In this document: piece by piece, positions 35,485 through 37,819 of the stretch
Numbering within the stretch: position 1 is the first letter of the stretch
Layout of the letters: each line of letters opens with the position of its first letter
NCBI GenBank assembly: GCA_003021085.1
Contig: PXRE01000021.1
Location: 1 to 37,819, forward strand
Direction of reading: 5' to 3'
Length of the DNA: 37,819 bases
Source: Halobacteriales archaeon QS_1_68_20
GTDB taxonomy: Archaea; Halobacteriota; Halobacteria; Halobacteriales; PXRE01
The notes under the pieces: generated by a model
Told to the model about the DNA's origin: nothing
The model's database searches: none
What the model saw: the letters and a program-made list of their open reading frames with translations, nothing else
Program-made: the position numbers and the translations under genes

Positions 35485-35522
35485 ATGATGGACGACGACC
35501 GCGAGCCGGGTGATCGCCCGTG
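35485..35522 (+). CDS. 12-codon upstream ORF overlapping the sugar-kinase start
   Basis: ATGATGGACGACGACCG begins a 12-residue ORF (MMDDDREPGDRP). Its TGA overlaps the kinase GTG (GTGA). The TATA-like GATTTAATTA at 35453-35462 predicts transcription to start within a base or two of this ATG, so ribosomes would meet the small ORF first on a leaderless mRNA. It may couple or limit kinase translation. Confidence 0.45.
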
Positions 35523-36479
35523 ACCGACCTGGTCACGTTCGGTGAAGGGCTGTTGCGCCTGTCGCCGCCCGGCGACGAACGACTGGAGACCGCCCGCCAG
35601 TTCGAGGTCCGGGTCGGCGGTGCCGAGGCCAACGTCGCCGTCGCGGCCCAGCGACTCGGTACCGAATCCGCCTGGGTCTCGAAGGTGCCGGACACGGCGC
35701 TGGGCGACCGCCTGGTCAACGAACTCCGCGGGTACGGCGTCACGCCCGAGGTGGTCTGGAGCGACGAGGGCCGCCAGGGCCTGTACTACCTGGAGCACGC
35801 GGGCGAGCCCCGCGGCACGACGGTCTACTACGACCGCGCGAACGCCGCGGTCACGAGCGCCTCCGCAGACGAACTGCCGACCGGCTCCATCGAGTCCGCG
35901 CGGGCCTTCTTCACCACCGGGATCACGCCCGCGCTCTCGAACCGGACCGCCGAGGCGACGGCGAACCTGCTGTCGGTCGCCAAGAACTCGGGGACGAAGA
36001 CGGTCTTCGACGTGAACTACCGCTCGAAGCTCTGGGACCCCGACCGCGCCCGGGCGATGCTGACGAAGCTGTTCCCGGCGGTGGACGTGCTGATCACCGC
36101 CACCCGTGACGCCCGGAACGTCCTGCAACTTGAGGGCGACCCCCGCCGGATCGCCCACAGCCTCGCCTCGAAGTGGGAGTTCGACACCGTCGTCGTCACC
36201 CGCGGAGGCACCGGTGCGCTCGCGCTCCACGACGGCGTCGTCCACGACCAGGAGGCCTTCGAGACGGAGACGTCCGATCCCGTCGGCACCGGCGACGCCT
36301 TCTCCGGGGCGTTCGTCGCCCGGCGGCTGGCCGGCGACGGCGTGCAGGAGGCGCTGGCGCAGGCCAACGCCGCCGCGGCGCTCAAGCGGACGATTCCCGG
36401 CGACCTGGCGACGATCTCGCTGGAGGAGGTGCGGGAGGTCATCGAAACTGCCGGCGAGGACAGCGACATCTCGCGGTGA
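35520..36479 (+). CDS. kdgK: PfkB-family 2-keto-3-deoxygluconate (galactonate) kinase
   Basis: The 319-residue protein is a ribokinase-fold sugar kinase. It has TFGEGLLRLSPPGDERLETA at the start, VGGAEANVAVAAQRLG, FDVNYRSKLWDPDRARAMLT, and the ATP-binding DPVGTGDAFSGAFVARRLAG with the catalytic Asp. The N-terminus and FDVNYRSKLW closely resemble haloarchaeal KDG kinase of the semiphosphorylative Entner-Doudoroff route, which phosphorylates 2-keto-3-deoxygluconate. The GTG start is fixed by the conserved N-terminus and overlaps the upstream ORF stop. It is the first gene after the mutL remnant. Confidence 0.85.
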   Translation: MTDLVTFGEGLLRLSPPGDERLETARQFEVRVGGAEANVAVAAQRLGTESAWVSKVPDTALGDRLVNELRGYGVTPEVVWSDEGRQGLYYLEHAGEPRGTTVYYDRANAAVTSASADELPTGSIESARAFFTTGITPALSNRTAEATANLLSVAKNSGTKTVFDVNYRSKLWDPDRARAMLTKLFPAVDVLITATRDARNVLQLEGDPRRIAHSLASKWEFDTVVVTRGGTGALALHDGVVHDQEAFETETSDPVGTGDAFSGAFVARRLAGDGVQEALAQANAAAALKRTIPGDLATISLEEVREVIETAGEDSDISR

Positions 36480-36571
36480 CTCTGAGCGGTTCGAGGCCGG
36501 GAGTTCGTGGGCAGGTCCGATTCCCTCGGTCGCGGCGTTCGTTTTTTATCCCTCTCGGACGTGTAGACGTG

Positions 36572-36853
36572 ATGAGCCAGCAACAGGCCCGGATCGTCCG
36601 GGAACTCCACGACGAGCCCCACATCAAGGGGAGTCGCGTCACGGTGCAGTTCGTCAAGGAGCGCGTCGAGGGGCGCGCTCTGGACCCTCAGACCGTCGCC
36701 GAACGCCACGAACTGGACGTCGCGGACGTCTACCGCGCGCTGACGTACTACCACGGCAACCCCGGGGAGCTGCGGGAGATCGAGCGACAGCGCGAGCGCG
36801 CCATCGACGAACACGAGCACCTGACGACGCGCCCCGAGGCGGTCCGCGAATGA
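36572..36853 (+). CDS. DUF433 antitoxin, first module
   Basis: The 93-residue protein is a DUF433-type antitoxin with EPHIKGSRVTVQFVKERVEG and RALDPQTVAERHELDVADVY, then the helix RALTYYHGNPGELREIERQR. A small DNA-binding domain is expected. A TATA-like TTTTTTATCC at 36541-36550 suggests leaderless start at the ATG at 36572. Its stop overlaps the toxin start (ATGA), as in intact modules of this type. Confidence 0.82.
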   Translation: MSQQQARIVRELHDEPHIKGSRVTVQFVKERVEGRALDPQTVAERHELDVADVYRALTYYHGNPGELREIERQRERAIDEHEHLTTRPEAVRE

Positions 36854-37201
36854 CGAGGGATACGGTATCGGATTCTCGCCGACGAGAACGTCGACCCGGC
36901 GACGGTCACGTACCTCCGAAAGCTCGGTCACGACGTCGAAGTCGTCCGTGAAGTCGACGACCCCGGGCCGGGGACGCTAGACCAGGGGATCCTCGTCTAC
37001 GCCCGCCGACACGAGCGGCTCATCTTCACGCAGGACGACGGCTTCTTCCTCGACGTCGATCCGGCTAATACCCCTGGCGTCCTCTTCCGGAAGGACCAGC
37101 GCCTGTCGGGGCGAGAGGTCGGAAGGATCATCGACGAGATCTCGACGTACGTACCTCAGGACGAGGTAGTGCTGGAGTACGTGAGCGCGAACTGGCTGTA
37201 A
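36850..37201 (+). pseudogene. DUF5615 PIN-like toxin, frameshifted near its N-terminus
   Basis: From about 36860 one frame encodes a full DUF5615 protein: YRILADENVDPATVTYLRKL, ERLIFTQDDGFFLDVDPA and IIDEISTYVPQDEVVLEYVS, ending in NWL. The acidic residues of the PIN-like fold (ADEN, TQDD) are present. But the ATG at 36850, which overlaps the antitoxin stop, is in another frame: MTRDTVSDSRR. One extra base in about 36855-36868 explains this. There is no other start codon in the toxin frame. So the toxin is silent or needs frameshifting, unless the extra base is an error. Confidence 0.7.
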
Positions 37202-37379
37202 CGAACGTTTCCTCGGTAAACGTCACGAGACCCGTCTCCTCGTCGAAGTCGGCCACCACCGGATCGTCGGCACCGGACCCAAGTTCGTCGACGACCATCA
37301 CGGCGTCGTGGCCCGCCGTTTCCAGATATCGACACACCCGTCGCTCGACGTTCTCGTCCGCCAGAATCCGGTAGCCCAT
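37199..37379 (-). pseudogene. DUF5615 PIN-like toxin, second module, 3' truncated
   Basis: The N-terminal 60 residues match the same family: MGYRILADENVERRVCRYLE, GHDAVMVVDELGSGADDPVV and LVTFTEETF. The match ends at about 37200, precisely at the stop codon of the convergent toxin; the remaining ORF to 37128 is antisense to that gene. The second half of the domain is lost. Confidence 0.7.
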
Positions 37380-37382
37380 CCA

Positions 37383-37673
37383 TCAGGCGTCCTCCGGCCC
37401 GAGCAGATCTTCGCCCTCGTGGTCCGCGATGGTTTCCTGGCGCTCGCGCTCGGCCTCGGCCATCTCCTCGGGGTGGCCGTGATAGTACGCCAGCGCCTCG
37501 TACACCTGCGCGACCGCCAGATCGTATCGATCTGCGACCGTCTGCGGGTCGAGACCCCGCTCCTCGACCTGCGCCTGGACGAACGCGACCGTCAGTCGCC
37601 GCCCCTGGACGTGGGGTTCGTCGTAAACCTCCGAGTCGTCGCCTGAGACGATCCGATACCGCGTCGTCGACAT
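37383..37673 (-). CDS. DUF433 antitoxin, second module
   Basis: The 96-residue protein has YDEPHVQGRRLTVAFVQAQV, GLDPQTVADRYDLAVAQVYE and ALAYYHGHPEEMAEAERERQ, clearly paralogous to the first module's antitoxin but with a longer N-terminus (STTRYRIVSGDDSEV). It precedes the truncated toxin by 3 bp. The module faces the first one head to head at the toxin ends. Confidence 0.82.
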   Translation of the reverse strand: MSTTRYRIVSGDDSEVYDEPHVQGRRLTVAFVQAQVEERGLDPQTVADRYDLAVAQVYEALAYYHGHPEEMAEAERERQETIADHEGEDLLGPEDA

Positions 37674-37725
37674 CACGACCTGTTATGGCGGCATCCCACT
37701 TGAACCCTGGCCGACAGCCGACGGC

Positions 37726-37819
37726 GGTGTTCAGATAAGCACTGAAAGGTGAGGAACGGCATTTTCTGAGTGATTCATGCCCGAAAACGCCGTCCTCAAC
37801 GGTTGTTTAGACGAGATCG
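37726..37819 (+). mobile_element. Left end of an IS6-like insertion sequence, with the start of its transposase
   Basis: A terminal sequence GGTGTTCAGATAAGCACTGA starts near 37726, and 50 bp further an ATG (37777) opens MPENAVLNGCLDEI, cut by the window edge. This resembles the N-terminus of haloarchaeal IS6-family DDE transposases. Only 14 residues are visible, so the family is tentative. Confidence 0.45.

Overview
The window looks like the chromosome of a halophilic archaeon (class Halobacteria). GC is very high with strong third-position GC, proteins are rich in Asp and Glu, and promoters carry TATA boxes about 25-30 bp upstream of leaderless or near-leaderless starts. Typical haloarchaeal families are present: a Tat/lipobox halocyanin, a ThiD-ThiN fusion, SpoOM, and short Asp-rich proteins. 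I cannot name a genus. I see no rRNA, tRNA or CRISPR array.

Layout. 1-2068 holds the end of a glycine-rich secreted protein, a damaged 2-oxoacid dehydrogenase remnant (a receiver domain fused to an E1-alpha tail, then a frameshifted E1-beta) and a small conserved protein. 2087-4427 holds a cyclophilin and an unusual regulator: two winged-helix domains followed by a helical region that I read as ESCRT-III/Snf7-like. It is transcribed from a promoter with two tandem palindromes. 4476-12490 is mostly ordinary: an M14-type deacylase, a candidate structured RNA, an NDUFA9-like epimerase, an ArsA/Get3 ATPase cluster, a lipoprotein, CstA, and a cupin pair. 12622-19842 holds a truncated VapBC module, a CDF transporter, a phosphodiesterase, a membrane-anchored ArsR protein, a junction of two truncated membrane-associated genes, and ThiD-ThiN under a perfect palindrome. 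20101-25366 holds mutS, a lower-GC Doc-type toxin pair, an aldo/keto reductase and a DUF429 protein. 25455-32043 is mainly on the minus strand: TenA without a visible start, an M50 protease, an aminotransferase, two DoxX proteins, a MATE remnant, halocyanin and SpoOM.

32203-35415 is the most striking segment. mutL begins as a native high-GC gene, but its linker and C-terminal half come from a diverged source. They are followed by two AT-rich foreign genes, the second truncated, and then by the displaced original mutL 3' end. The event left an intact hybrid mutL. 35485-37819 holds a KDG-type sugar kinase with a 12-codon upstream ORF, two convergent DUF433/DUF5615 toxin-antitoxin modules whose toxins are both damaged, and the left end of an IS6-like element.

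A recurring theme is gene decay at junctions. VapC, the second DUF5615 toxin, MATE, an M48 protease, a DUF7519-like protein and the dehydrogenase genes are cut off where a neighbour begins or ends. Thiamine salvage and synthesis (ThiD-ThiN, TenA) and mismatch repair (MutS, MutL) are each represented twice in the window. Family names come from recognition of the translated sequence; no database search was possible.
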